Of a DNA stretch of 64,000 nucleotides, positions 15,819 through 26,034 are shown one piece after another. Under the pieces are notes generated by a model that made no database searches, was not told where the DNA came from, and saw only the letters and a list, made by a program, of their open reading frames with translations. How positions within the stretch are numbered: position 1 is the stretch's first letter; the number at the start of each line of letters is the position of its first letter. The translations under genes were made by a program, and so were the position numbers. Source of the DNA: Bog-756 sp963699055 (GTDB taxonomy: Bacteria; Actinomycetota; Acidimicrobiia; Acidimicrobiales; RAAP-2); assembly GCA_963699055.1 (NCBI GenBank), contig CAVOTA010000002.1, forward strand, positions 620,001 to 684,000, given 5' to 3'.

Positions 15819-16345
15819 GTGACGTCGAGCAGGCCGTCAGGGATGTCGACGGTGACCCGCACCCCCGGCTCGGAGCCCGTCACGAAGCGCAGCGGGATCA
15901 GTCCGCCGCCGGCCAGCACCAGCAGGTCGCTGGCCGGGTTGGCCTCCACCCCGGACACGGTCCCGAGCTCGGTGCCGTGGAGGTCGACGACCACCGAGCC
16001 GATGAGGTCGTGCACCCACAGCGCATCGGGGTCCTCGAGCGGCGGGGCGAGCAGGGGCGTGTCGCGGAGGGCCTCGGCGGCGTCGATGCCGTGCACCCCG
16101 TCGAGGGTCACGATGTAGCGCCCGCGGTGGGCCGAGGAGCGCACGATGGTGAAGGTGCGGCCGTCGGCGGCGTGGAGGACCGAGCCCGCCGCCACCCGCT
16201 CCTCGCGGTTGGTGGTCAGGGACACGATCACCTCGCCCCGCAGGCCGTGCGGCTTGACGATCCGGCCGACACCCAGCAGGACCGTGTCGTCGTCGGGGTC
16301 GCCACCGGCACCGTCGGCGCCGTCGCCGGGGGCCGGGGCGGTCAC
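15815..16345 (-). CDS. rimM: Ribosome maturation factor RimM
   Basis: A 176-residue 30S assembly factor. After an acidic, Gly/Asp-rich N-terminal extension of about 20 residues come GVGRIVKPHGLRGEVIV (RimM N-domain) and the PRC-barrel DLIGSVVVDLHGTELGTVSG, ending in IPFV-like LIPLRFV. It sits between khpA and trmD as in most actinobacteria. Confidence 0.95.
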   Translation of the reverse strand: MTAPAPGDGADGAGGDPDDDTVLLGVGRIVKPHGLRGEVIVSLTTNREERVAAGSVLHAADGRTFTIVRSSAHRGRYIVTLDGVHGIDAAEALRDTPLLAPPLEDPDALWVHDLIGSVVVDLHGTELGTVSGVEANPASDLLVLAGGGLIPLRFVTGSEPGVRVTVDIPDGLLDVT

Positions 16346-16352
16346 CGGGGGC

Positions 16353-16691
16353 TCAGTCGTCGACGATGTCGACGCTGGTCTGGACGCCGTCGCGGGCGCC
16401 GGCGGCGGCCACCACCGTGCGGATGGCCTGGGCCACCCGGCCGCGGCGACCGATCACCCGTCCCATGTCCTCGGGCGCCACGTGGATGCGGAACCGGACG
16501 GAGTCGCCCCGCTCCTCGGTGTTGATCACCACGGCCTCGTTGTCCGAGGCGATGGCGTTCACCAGGTAGGTGACGACGGCGAGCGGCGTACCGCCCGACA
16601 CGCGGTTACCCGCGTCGTCGTCGTGGTCGTCGAAGTCGTCGTCGATCGTGTTGACGTCGTCGTCCGAGTCCACCACCGTGTCGTCGGTCAC
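16353..16691 (-). CDS. khpA: KH-domain RNA-binding protein KhpA
   Basis: A 112-residue RNA-binding protein of the KhpA (UPF0109) family. The core fold is TYLVNAIASDNEAVVI with FRIHVAPEDMGRVIGRRGRVAQAIRTVV, whose GRRG loop contacts RNA. A long acidic, Asp-rich N-terminal extension (about 30 residues) is unusual compared with the usual 75-80-residue form. The GTG start overlaps the rpsP stop (GTGA). Confidence 0.93.
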   Translation of the reverse strand: MTDDTVVDSDDDVNTIDDDFDDHDDDAGNRVSGGTPLAVVTYLVNAIASDNEAVVINTEERGDSVRFRIHVAPEDMGRVIGRRGRVAQAIRTVVAAAGARDGVQTSVDIVDD

Positions 16692-16975
16692 GTGGCCGCC
16701 TTGGCCGCGGCGAACTCGTCGAGGGCGCCGGACTGCTGCAGCAGCTTCTCGACCCGCTCGGTGGGCTGGGCGCCCTGGGACAGCCACTTGACCGCCTTGG
16801 CGTTGTCGATCTGCACGACGGCGTCGGGCTCGGCCAGGGACTTGCCCCGGGGGGCGTAGGTGCCCACGATCTCGATGAACCGCCCGTTACGGGGCGAGCG
16901 GCTGTCCGCCGCCACCAGCCGGTACGTCGGCTGCTTCTTCTTCCCGATCCGCACGAGGCGGAGCTTTACTGCCAC
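16688..16975 (-). CDS. rpsP: 30S ribosomal protein S16
   Basis: A 95-residue S16: MAVKLRLVRIGKKKQPTYR, ADSRSPRNGRFIE and GTYAPRGK. The GTG start has AGAGGAG upstream. It is the first gene of a tightly packed rpsP-khpA-rimM-trmD run. The 197-bp gap to ffh could hold an internal promoter, but I see no strong box. Confidence 0.97.
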   Translation of the reverse strand: MAVKLRLVRIGKKKQPTYRLVAADSRSPRNGRFIEIVGTYAPRGKSLAEPDAVVQIDNAKAVKWLSQGAQPTERVEKLLQQSGALDEFAAAKAAT

Positions 16976-17172
16976 GGTAACTCCTCTGTTGCATGGTGTC
17001 TTCCAATGGAAGCGCTGGCTGATGCTGGTGAATCCGGTCGGCGCCCGGTGCCGGGCGGGGGGAGCGGACTCCCATCGCCCGGGCTGTCGACCCGCTGACG
17101 GCGGGTCCCGCCCAACTCGGAGATCTTAGGGCACTTCGGGACACCGGGCCGACCGGGCCCGGCGCAGGGACG

Positions 17173-18705
17173 TCACCGGGCCTTCGGGGTGACCCGCCCG
17201 CCACCCTTGCCCTTCTTGCCGCCCTTGCCCTTCTTGGCGGACCGGGCCGTGCCGCCGGACCCACCGGACCCGCCCGGCGGGGCGCCGGCTTCGCCCGGGA
17301 CGCCGGCGCCCACGGCCGGCAGCTCACCCATGGCGGCCATGTCGGCCATGGCCTTGGGTGAGAGCTTCGGGCCGCGCCCGAGCAGGCCGCCGAGTCCGCC
17401 CAGGGCCCCGCCCGTGCCGCCCTTGGTGAACCCCTTCATCATCTTCTGCATCTCCTTGAACTGCTTCAGGAGCGCGTTGACGTCCGTCGTCGTGGTGCCG
17501 CTGCCGTTGGCGATCCGGACCCGGCGGCTGCCGTCGATGACCGACGGGTCGACCCGCTCGGTCGGGGTCATGGACCGGATGATGGCCTCGACCTGGTTCA
17601 GCTGGCGGTCGTCCACCGCCTCGGACGCCTGCTTCAGGTCCTTCGACATGCCCGGCAGCATCGACAGGACGCCCGAGATGGAGCCCATCTTGCGGACCTG
17701 CTGGAGCTGCTCCAGGAAGTCCTCGAGGGTGAACTTCCCCTCCATGATGGCGGCCGCGCCCTTGGTGGTGACGTCCTGGTCCATCGTGCGCTCGGCCTGC
17801 TCGATGAGGCTGAGCACGTCCCCCATGCCGAGGATCCGGTCGGCCATGCGGTCGGGGTGGAACTGGTCGAAGTCGTCGAGCTTCTCCCCGGTCGAGGCGA
17901 AGGCGATGGGCCGGCCCACCACCTCCTTGACCGACAGGGCGGCGCCGCCGCGGGCGTCGCCGTCGAGCTTGGTGAGGATCACCCCGTCGAGGGAGAGCGC
18001 GGCGTGGAACGCCTGGGCGGTCGACACGGCGTCCTGGCCGGTCATGGCGTCGATGACGAGGAAGGTGTAGTCGGGCTGGACGGCGCCGGCGATGTGACGG
18101 ATCTCGTCCATCAGGTCCTCGTCGATGGACAGGCGGCCCGCGGTGTCGACGATGAGCACGTCGCGGCCGAGGCGCTTGGCCTCCTCGAGGCCGGCGGTGG
18201 CCACCGCCACCGGGTCCGACGCCTCGCTGAAGACCGTCACGCCGGCCTGGCCACCCAGGACCCGCAGCTGCTCGACGGCGGCCGGTCGCTGGAGGTCGGC
18301 ACCGACCAGCAGCGGGTGGCGTCCCTGCTGCTTGAACCAGCGGGCCAGCTTGGCTGACGCGGTGGTCTTGCCGGACCCCTGGAGTCCGGCCAGCAGCACG
18401 ACCGTCGGGGGGCGGCTGGCGTAGCGGATCTGGAGGGTCTCGCCGCCCAGGATGGCGACGAGCTCCTCGTTGACGATCTTGATGACCTGCTGGCCCGGGC
18501 TGAGGCTCTGCGACAGCTCGAGCCCGACGCAGCGCCGGCGGACGGCGTCGGTGAAGGTGCGCACCACGCCGATCTCGACGTCCGCCTCGAGGAGGGCGGT
18601 GCGGATCTCCCGGAGGACCTCGTCGACGTCGGCCTCGGACAGCCGGCCCCGGCCGCGGAGCCGGGTGAGGATGCCGTCGAATCGGTCGGTCAGGCTCTCG
18701 AACAT
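17173..18705 (-). CDS. ffh: Signal recognition particle protein Ffh
   Basis: A 510-residue SRP54 GTPase. The N domain is at 1-85, the G domain has GLQGSGKTT, DTAGR and TKLDGDARGG, and the methionine-rich M domain has MGDVLSLIEQAE, LSMLPGM and IIRSMTPTERVDPSVIDGSRR. The C-terminal tail is long (about 80 residues), Gly-rich and then lysine-rich (AKKGKGGKKGKGGG), possibly aiding ribosome or RNA contact. TAGCCT (18715-18720), 9 nt before the ATG, could be its own -10. Confidence 0.97.
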   Translation of the reverse strand: MFESLTDRFDGILTRLRGRGRLSEADVDEVLREIRTALLEADVEIGVVRTFTDAVRRRCVGLELSQSLSPGQQVIKIVNEELVAILGGETLQIRYASRPPTVVLLAGLQGSGKTTASAKLARWFKQQGRHPLLVGADLQRPAAVEQLRVLGGQAGVTVFSEASDPVAVATAGLEEAKRLGRDVLIVDTAGRLSIDEDLMDEIRHIAGAVQPDYTFLVIDAMTGQDAVSTAQAFHAALSLDGVILTKLDGDARGGAALSVKEVVGRPIAFASTGEKLDDFDQFHPDRMADRILGMGDVLSLIEQAERTMDQDVTTKGAAAIMEGKFTLEDFLEQLQQVRKMGSISGVLSMLPGMSKDLKQASEAVDDRQLNQVEAIIRSMTPTERVDPSVIDGSRRVRIANGSGTTTTDVNALLKQFKEMQKMMKGFTKGGTGGALGGLGGLLGRGPKLSPKAMADMAAMGELPAVGAGVPGEAGAPPGGSGGSGGTARSAKKGKGGKKGKGGGRVTPKAR

Positions 18706-18783
18706 GGGGTGCTCAGGCTACCTGAACCCGACCGGTGCCCGGCGCGGGCGCCACCGGCCCCCCAGTCGTGTCGGTGCGACCGC

Positions 18784-19967
<1,184 letters not shown>

Positions 19968-19971
<4 letters not shown>

Positions 19972-22900
19972 CGCTCGGGTCCGCCGACGGGCTCGACGCC
20001 CGCCCGGTCCGAGGACGTGTCCCCGCCGGTGGCGGTGGGCGAGTCGAGGCGGCGGGCCACCTCGTTGAGCGTCGTCGGCTGGCGGGCGGGGACGGCCCCA
20101 CCGGCGTCCGCATCCGTGTCGGACGGGGCCGGGCCGGATCCGTCCGCGGTTGCGCCGGCGCCCACCGGCGTGCCCCCGGTGGGCGTGTCGGGCGCCGGTG
20201 CCGTCGTCCCGTCGGCGTCGGTCGTGGCGGCGCCGGCTCCGTCCGCCGCACCCCCGTCACCGGTTCCGGGACCGTCCGTCCCCTCGAGGTCGGGCACGAT
20301 GACCGGGGTCACGGCACGCACGTCGAGCTTGGCCGTCGGGCGGGCGTCGAGCGTGTCGAGCGCGGTGCGGTCCCGGGGCACCTTCTGGCTGACCACCTTG
20401 GACGAGCCGCCGGGCGCCATGGTCACGCCGTAGAGGGCGTCGGCCGCCTCCATCGTGCGCTTCTGGTGGCTCACGATGATCAGCTGCGCCTCCTCCCGGA
20501 ACTCGTTGACCAGGGCGAGGAACCGCATCAGGTTGACGTCGTCGAGTGCCGCCTCGACTTCGTCCATCAGGTAGAAGGGCGACGGCCGGCTCCGGAACAC
20601 GGCGAACAGGTAGGCCATGGCCACGAGCGACCGCTCGCCACCGGACAGCAGCGACAGCCGGCGCACGTTGCGGCCGGCCGGGCGGACCTCGACCTCGACC
20701 CCGGTGTCGAGCAGGTTCTCGGGGTCGGTGAGCGACAGCCGGCCGGTCCCCCCCGGGAACAGCGAGGTGATCAGGTTCGAGAAGTGCTCGTTGACGTCGG
20801 CGAAGGCCGCGTCGAACACGTGCATGATCTCCTCGTCGAGCGTCCGGATGACCTGGCGGAGGTCCCGCTGGGCCTTGCGCACGTCCTCCACCTGGGACTC
20901 GAGGAACTGGTGGCGCTCCCCCAGCTCGGACAGCTCCTCCATGGCCAGCGGGTTGACCGGTCCGATGGCGGCCAGCTCGGCCTCGAGCTGCTCCATCCGG
21001 GTCCCGGCGTCGACCCCGTCGGGCAGCTCCGGCACCGGGGCCTCCAGGGCGTCCTCGGGTCCGCATCCGAGCTCGCGCCGGAGCGTCTCGACCACCGCTT
21101 CGCGGCGCACGGTGGCCTCGACCAGGTCCAGCTCGGCCTTCTGCAGGCGGCTGCGGGTGGCGGCGAGCTCGTGCTCGCTCACGGCCCGGCGGCGGCGGAG
21201 CTCCTCGAGCTTGGCCCCTCCCGCCCGTACGGCCTCGAGCTGGCGGCGGTGACGGTCCCGCAGCGACGACAGCAGCGCGTCCAGGCCGGACTGCGCCTCG
21301 GCCACGACGCCCAGCAGGCGCTCGACGGCGGTGGCGTCGGACTCGAGACGGGTGCGCCGTTCGGCGGCCTGCTGACGCTCCTCGGCGTGCCCGGTGAGCC
21401 GCCGCTCCACCTCGGCCAGCCGCTCGGCCAGCACCCGGCGCCGCTCGACGAGCCCGGCGGTGCGGACCTCCCACTCGTTGCGGGCCGCCGCGGCCTCGGC
21501 GATGCGTCCGTCGATCCTGCGGCGCTCCTCGCGGGCCGCGGCCACCTGCTCGGACGCACGGACCCGGGCGTTCTCGAGCTCGGGCATACCGGCCACCAGT
21601 TCGGCCACCCGGGTGGCGTCGCGGTCGATGCGGTCCTCGAGCTCGGCCCGGTTGCGCCGGATCTCCTCCAGTTCGGTGCCCAGCAGGTCCCGGTCGCCCG
21701 ACACGCGCTGGCGCCCGACCCGGGCGGCCTGGTGGGCCACCTCGTTGCGGTCGTCGGTCCGCACGGCCTCGGCGGCCGCCTCGCGGGTGACCTCGACCTC
21801 GGCACGGGCGGCGGTGCGTTCCGCGATGGCGGCCGTCGCCTCACGGCCGGCCACCGCCGACCGCTCCCGGGCCTCGTCCACCACGGCCGCCGTCACCACA
21901 CCGCCACCGGCGCGCACGCGCCAGCCGGTGGGCGAGAACCGGTCGCCGTCCCGGGTGACCACCACCAGGTCGGGCCGGGACAGGGCCAGGTCGATGGCGG
22001 CCGACCACCCCCGCTGGGCACAGCACGAGCCGTGCAGCAGGGTGTCGAGCACCGTGTCGAGCCCCGGGTAGGCGCGTCCGCCCGTCCGCGGCCGGACGTG
22101 GCCGCGGATGGACTCGGTCCCCTCGGGCGTCGCCGGGCCGGCCAGCTCGACCCGACGGGACACGGCCGACTCGGTGAGGGCCAGGACCGCCCCGGTGGCC
22201 CCACCCTGGCGGAGTCGGGACAGTGCGGCACGGGCCGGCTCGCTGCCCGAGACGACCACGGCGGCCAGCGAGGCGCCGGCCGCGGCCTCGAAGGCCTCCT
22301 CCCACCCGCTGTCCACCTCGACCAGGTCGAGGAGGGTGCCGACGACACCGTCGACCCCGGCCAGCAGCTCGGCCCCGGCCGCCCCGCGGGCCTCGTCCAG
22401 CGCCCGTTCGAGGGCGTCGGCGCGGGCCTGGGACCGTGCGTGCTCCTGTTCGGCCTGGCGGAGCGTCTCCTCGGCCACCTCCAGGCGGCGGGTGGCGGCC
22501 ACGTGCGCCGCCTCGGTCGCCGCCCGTGCGGCCTGGAGGCCGTGACGGCTCTGCTCGGTCTCGGCCAGGCGCTCGCCGAGCTCGTGGTCCTCGCCCTCGA
22601 GGACGGCGGCGCGGCGTTCGGCGGCCCCCTGTCGGGCGATCAGCTGGTCGAGGGTGCGCCGGTCGCGCTCCAGGGCGTGCTCGAGCGAGGCGAGCTGGCC
22701 CCGGGCCACCGTCACGGCCTCCTCGGCCCGGCGCAGCTCGCCGCCGTCGCTCCGGCTGGCCAGGTGGGCCTGGAGTTCGGACGCGGCGGCGGACTCGGCG
22801 GCCAGCAGCCCGTCCTGCTCGGGCGCGAGGTCGGCGGCCTCCTGGCCGGCCCCCTCGAGCTCCTCGGCCAGGCGGGCGCCCTCGGCCTCGAGGGTCGAGA

Positions 22901-23873
22901 CCACGTCGGCGTCGGCCGCCGCGTCGAGGGCGCGGGCCAGCGAACGCTGGCGTTCGCGCAGCACCCCCGACAGGCCCCGGGCCCGCTCGACCATCCCCTC
23001 GGTCCGGCCCAGGGCCGCCGTCAGGTCGGACTCGCGCTCGGCCGACAGCTCGTCGGCGGTGCGCTCGGAGTCGGCGTCGAGTTCGCCGAGCGCCTCCTGG
23101 AGGCGCTGCTCGTTGGCCCGCTGCTCCTCCTGGAGCCGGGTGCAGGCCGTGCGCTGGCGGTCGAGGGCGCGCAGTTCGGTGCCGGCGACGTGCAGGCGCA
23201 CGGCACGCAGCTCGTCGGCCAGGCCGGTGAAGGAGCGCGCCGCCGCCGCCTGACGCTCGAGCGGTCGGATCTGGCGCTTGACTTCGCGGACCAGGTCGAA
23301 CAGGCGCTCGAGGTTCTCCTCGGTCGAGGCCAGCCGCCGCTCGGACCGTTCGCGACGGCGCCGGAACTTGAGGACACCGGCGGCCTCCTCGATGACCGAC
23401 CGGCGGTCCTCGGGGCGGGCCTCGAGGATGGCGTCGAGGTGGCCCTGGCTGATGATCACGTGCTGCTGGCGGCCGACACCGGTGTCGGACAGCAGCTCCT
23501 GGATGTCGAGGAGGCGGCACGGCGTGCCGTTGATCGAGTACTCGCTGTCCCCCGAGCGGAAGAGGGTGCGGGTGATGGTGACCTCGGCCAGGTCGGCCGA
23601 GAGCTTGCCCGAGGTGTTGTCGATGGTCAGCGACACCTCGGCCCGCCCGAGCGCCGGCCGGTTGGCCGTGCCCATGAAGATGACGTCCTCCATCTTGGCG
23701 GAGCGCACGGTGCGTGGCCCCTGGGCGCCGAGCACCCAGGCCACGGCGTCCACGACGTTGGACTTGCCGCTCCCGTTCGGGCCCACGACGACGGTGACCC
23801 CGGGCTCGAATTCGAGCACCGCGGGGTCGGCGAAGGACTTGAATCCTTTGAGGGAGAGGGACTTCAGGAACAC
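19968..23873 (-). CDS. smc: Chromosome partition protein Smc
   Basis: A 1301-residue condensin ATPase. Walker A GPNGSGKSN is near residue 35, long coiled coils flank a central hinge (about 495-640), and the C-terminal head carries the LLSGGERSLVAMAYLFA signature and Walker B YLMDEVEAALDD. Typical bacterial Smc is about 1150-1200 residues; here a disordered Ala/Asp/Gly/Pro tail of about 138 residues follows the head and ends in a TTLNEVARRLDS segment. The GTG start is supported by the family N-terminus (LKSLSLKGFKSFA). TAGGGT at 23883-23888 is a likely -10, 9 nt upstream. Confidence 0.97.
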
Positions 23874-23882
23874 CGGGCGCTC

Positions 23883-23888
23883 ACCCTA
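23883..23888 (-). promoter_or_regulatory. -10 box (TAGGGT) upstream of smc
   Basis: TAGGGT lies 9 nt before the smc GTG, which would give a 5' leader of only a few nucleotides and no ribosome-binding site. Confidence 0.4.
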
Positions 23889-23920
23889 TCGGCACCCGCG
23901 GCGGACCGCAGGAGCCCTGC

Positions 23921-24763
23921 TCACACCTGGCAATGTTCGCAGAAGAACGTGGAGCGCCCGCCCACCTTGACCCGCACGATGGTCGAGCGGCAGCGCCGGC
24001 AGGCCTGTCCCTCCCGGTCGTAGGCCTGGTGCTGGTCCTGGTAGTCCCCGACCTCACCGAACAGGTCACGGTACTGCTCGTCGGCCAGGGACGAGCCCCG
24101 TCGCTTGACCGCCTCGGCCAGCGTCTCGACCATCGACCGGTACAGGCGGCGGACCTCCTGGGAGGACAGCGAGTCGGACCGGCGGTCGTAGCGGAGCCCC
24201 GCCGCGAACAGGATCTCGTCGGCGTACATGTTGCCGATGCCCGCCACGAACTCCTGGTCCATCAGCAGCGCCTTCAGCCCCGACTTGTGGGAGGAGAGGA
24301 GGACCCAGAACTTCTCCCAGCTCATGATGTCCTCGAGCGGGTCGAAGCCCAGGTGGGCGAGTTCGGGCAGGGGGCGCTCCCCCTCGGCCGGCGCCGCCGA
24401 CACGAAGAGCTCGCCGAAAGTGCGGGGATCGACGAAGCGGAGCTGGCCGCCCTGGGTGAAGGTGATGACGGCGTGGGTGTGGGGGACCTTGGGCTCCTTC
24501 ACGTTCTTGACGCGGTGGAGCTGGCCGCTCATGCCCAGGTGGACCACCAGGGTGGCCCCGTCGTCCAACACCAGCAGGAGGTACTTGCCGGCCCGGTTGA
24601 TGGCGGTGATGGTCCGGCCCTCGAGCTGGGCCCGGAACTGCTTCGCACTGGGGTGGCGGCGGACGGTGCGGCCGTTGCGGACCTCGACCGCCTTGATCTT
24701 CCGGTTGACGACCTCGCCCTGGAGGTCCCTCCGGATGGTCTCGACTTCGGGAAGCTCAGGCAT
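23921..24763 (-). CDS. mutM: Formamidopyrimidine-DNA glycosylase MutM (Fpg)
   Basis: A 280-residue base-excision repair enzyme that removes 8-oxoguanine. The N-terminus PELPEVET gives the catalytic Pro2 and Glu3 after Met removal. Also visible are the catalytic lysine region GRAGKYLLL, HLGMSGQ, GIGNMYADEILF (helix-two-turn-helix) and a C-terminal zinc finger with two Cys pairs (CRRC and CEHC). The ATG lies inside the rnc stop region (8-nt overlap), so it is translationally coupled to rnc. Confidence 0.97.
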   Translation of the reverse strand: MPELPEVETIRRDLQGEVVNRKIKAVEVRNGRTVRRHPSAKQFRAQLEGRTITAINRAGKYLLLVLDDGATLVVHLGMSGQLHRVKNVKEPKVPHTHAVITFTQGGQLRFVDPRTFGELFVSAAPAEGERPLPELAHLGFDPLEDIMSWEKFWVLLSSHKSGLKALLMDQEFVAGIGNMYADEILFAAGLRYDRRSDSLSSQEVRRLYRSMVETLAEAVKRRGSSLADEQYRDLFGEVGDYQDQHQAYDREGQACRRCRSTIVRVKVGGRSTFFCEHCQV

Positions 24764-25484
24764 TTCCCCCGCCTCTCTCGGCTTCCAGCGATCCACAGGC
24801 CGCCTGGGCGGCGACCTGCTCGGCATCCTTCTTCGACCGCCCCTCCCCCGTACCGAGGCGCTGGCCAGCAACGTACACCGTGGCCAGGTACCTCCGAGCA
24901 TGGTCGGGGCCCGAGCCGACCACCTCGTAGCGGGGCACGCCCCGCCCCAGGGCCACCGTCTCCTCTTGGAGCCGGCTCTTGTGGTCCGACTCGCCGGGCT
25001 CCCCCACGGCCACGGCGATCCGGACCTCCAGGAGGCCGAGCACCAGGTCACGGGCGTCGTCCATACCCCCGTCGAGATAGACGGCGCCGATGCAGGCCTC
25101 CATGGTGTCGGCCAGGATCGACTCCTTGGCGCGGCCCCCCGAGGCGTCCTCCCCCTTGCCCAGGCGCAGGTGGTCGGGGATCCCGAGGTCCGTGGCGACC
25201 TCGGCCAGGACCCGGGAGTTCACCACCGCGGCCCGGGTCTTGGACAGCAACCCGTCGGACAGCTCGGGATGGGTGCGGAAGGTGTGCTCGGCCACGACCA
25301 GACCGAGGACGGCGTCGCCCAGGAACTCCAGGCGTTCGTTCGACGCCGCACCACCGTGCTCGGCGCACCACGACCGGTGGGCCAGCGCCTCCGACAGCAG
25401 GTCCGGTGACGCGAACCGGTGCCCGAGCCGCTCGGCCAGCCCGAGGTCATCCGCCGGTCCCCCGGCGCTGTCCGGGGCGGCCAC
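24756..25484 (-). CDS. rnc: Ribonuclease III
   Basis: A 242-residue double-stranded RNA endonuclease. The catalytic signature NERLEFLGDAVLGLV is at about 49-63, the second acidic pair lies in ADTMEACIGAVYLDGG, and the C-terminal dsRNA-binding domain ends with GRSKKDAEQVAAQAA. It processes rRNA and mRNA. It follows acpP by 8 nt and overlaps mutM. Confidence 0.97.
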   Translation of the reverse strand: MAAPDSAGGPADDLGLAERLGHRFASPDLLSEALAHRSWCAEHGGAASNERLEFLGDAVLGLVVAEHTFRTHPELSDGLLSKTRAAVVNSRVLAEVATDLGIPDHLRLGKGEDASGGRAKESILADTMEACIGAVYLDGGMDDARDLVLGLLEVRIAVAVGEPGESDHKSRLQEETVALGRGVPRYEVVGSGPDHARRYLATVYVAGQRLGTGEGRSKKDAEQVAAQAACGSLEAERGGGNA

Positions 25485-25492
25485 CGCGCTGC

Positions 25493-25789
25493 TCAGGACG
25501 CCCCGAGTTTGGCGTCCACGTAGTCGACCGCGTCCCGGACCGTCCGCAGCTCCTCGAGGTCCTCGTCGTCGATCCGGAAGCCCACCGAGCGCTCGCCCAG
25601 CTCCTCCTCCAGGCCCTCGACCAGCTCGATCAGGGCGAGGGAGTCGGCGTCGAGGTCCTCCGCGAACGAGGACGACTCGCTGATCGTCGACGGTTCGATC
25701 TCCAGGATGTCGGCCAGGAGCTCACGGATGAGCTCGAGGATCTGCTGGCGGTCGAGCGGACCCTTCTCCACGTGGGTCTCAGCGGGCAC
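25493..25789 (-). CDS. acpP: Acyl carrier protein
   Basis: A 98-residue carrier protein. The 4'-phosphopantetheine attachment Ser50 lies in DLDADSLALIELVEGLEEE, where the usual DSLD/E-hydrophobic motif is slightly modified (DSLAL). It is longer than the typical 80 residues at both ends. The GTG start has CAGGAGA upstream, and TAACAT at 25847-25852 is a plausible -10 with a leader of about 50 nt. In relatives plsX precedes it; here plsX lies about 14 kb away. Confidence 0.93.
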   Translation of the reverse strand: MPAETHVEKGPLDRQQILELIRELLADILEIEPSTISESSSFAEDLDADSLALIELVEGLEEELGERSVGFRIDDEDLEELRTVRDAVDYVDAKLGAS

Positions 25790-25947
25790 GGCGTCTCCTG
25801 TACACGGGTCGGTGGCCGGGCCGGAACTCGGCCCTGGACTGGGACGATGTTACCCGAGGCCGGCGGGGGCCCCAACCCGCGGCCCGGCCCCGGCCGCCGG
25901 CCGGGCCCACCGCTCCCCCGGCCGGTGCGCCCGGCCCCCCGACCGGC

Positions 25948-25953
25948 GACAAT
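25948..25953 (+). promoter_or_regulatory. -10 box (GACAAT) of the ATP-grasp cassette
   Basis: GACAAT, then 6 nt and a GTG at 25960. The spacing is the same as at other leaderless starts in this window, so the mRNA probably starts at 25960, 71 nt before the ATP-grasp start. Confidence 0.45.
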
Positions 25954-25959
25954 GGCTGC

Positions 25960-26034
25960 GTGACCCACATTCACGCAGTCGAAACACTCCGGCAACTGGC
26001 GCGACGCAACCGTCGGGGACACTCGGGGACGTGA
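25960..26034 (+). CDS. Possible 24-residue leaderless leader peptide
   Basis: GTG at 25960 opens a 24-codon frame ending TGA at 26032-26034, which overlaps the GTG start of the ATP-grasp gene (GTGA). The peptide is basic in its second half (LARRNRRGHSGT). Its start sits exactly where the leaderless promoter predicts the mRNA 5' end, and the frame of the downstream gene has no other start between there and 26031. Either it drives translational coupling, or it is a regulatory leader or a small product in its own right. So short an ORF may also be chance. Confidence 0.4.
   Translation: MTHIHAVETLRQLARRNRRGHSGT

Noticed and set aside
17001..17172. Possible SRP RNA (ffs) or tRNA near ffh
   Set aside because: I looked for a GGTGTTGGCGG-type loop or tRNA-like arms in the gaps around ffh, rpsP and acpP and saw none.
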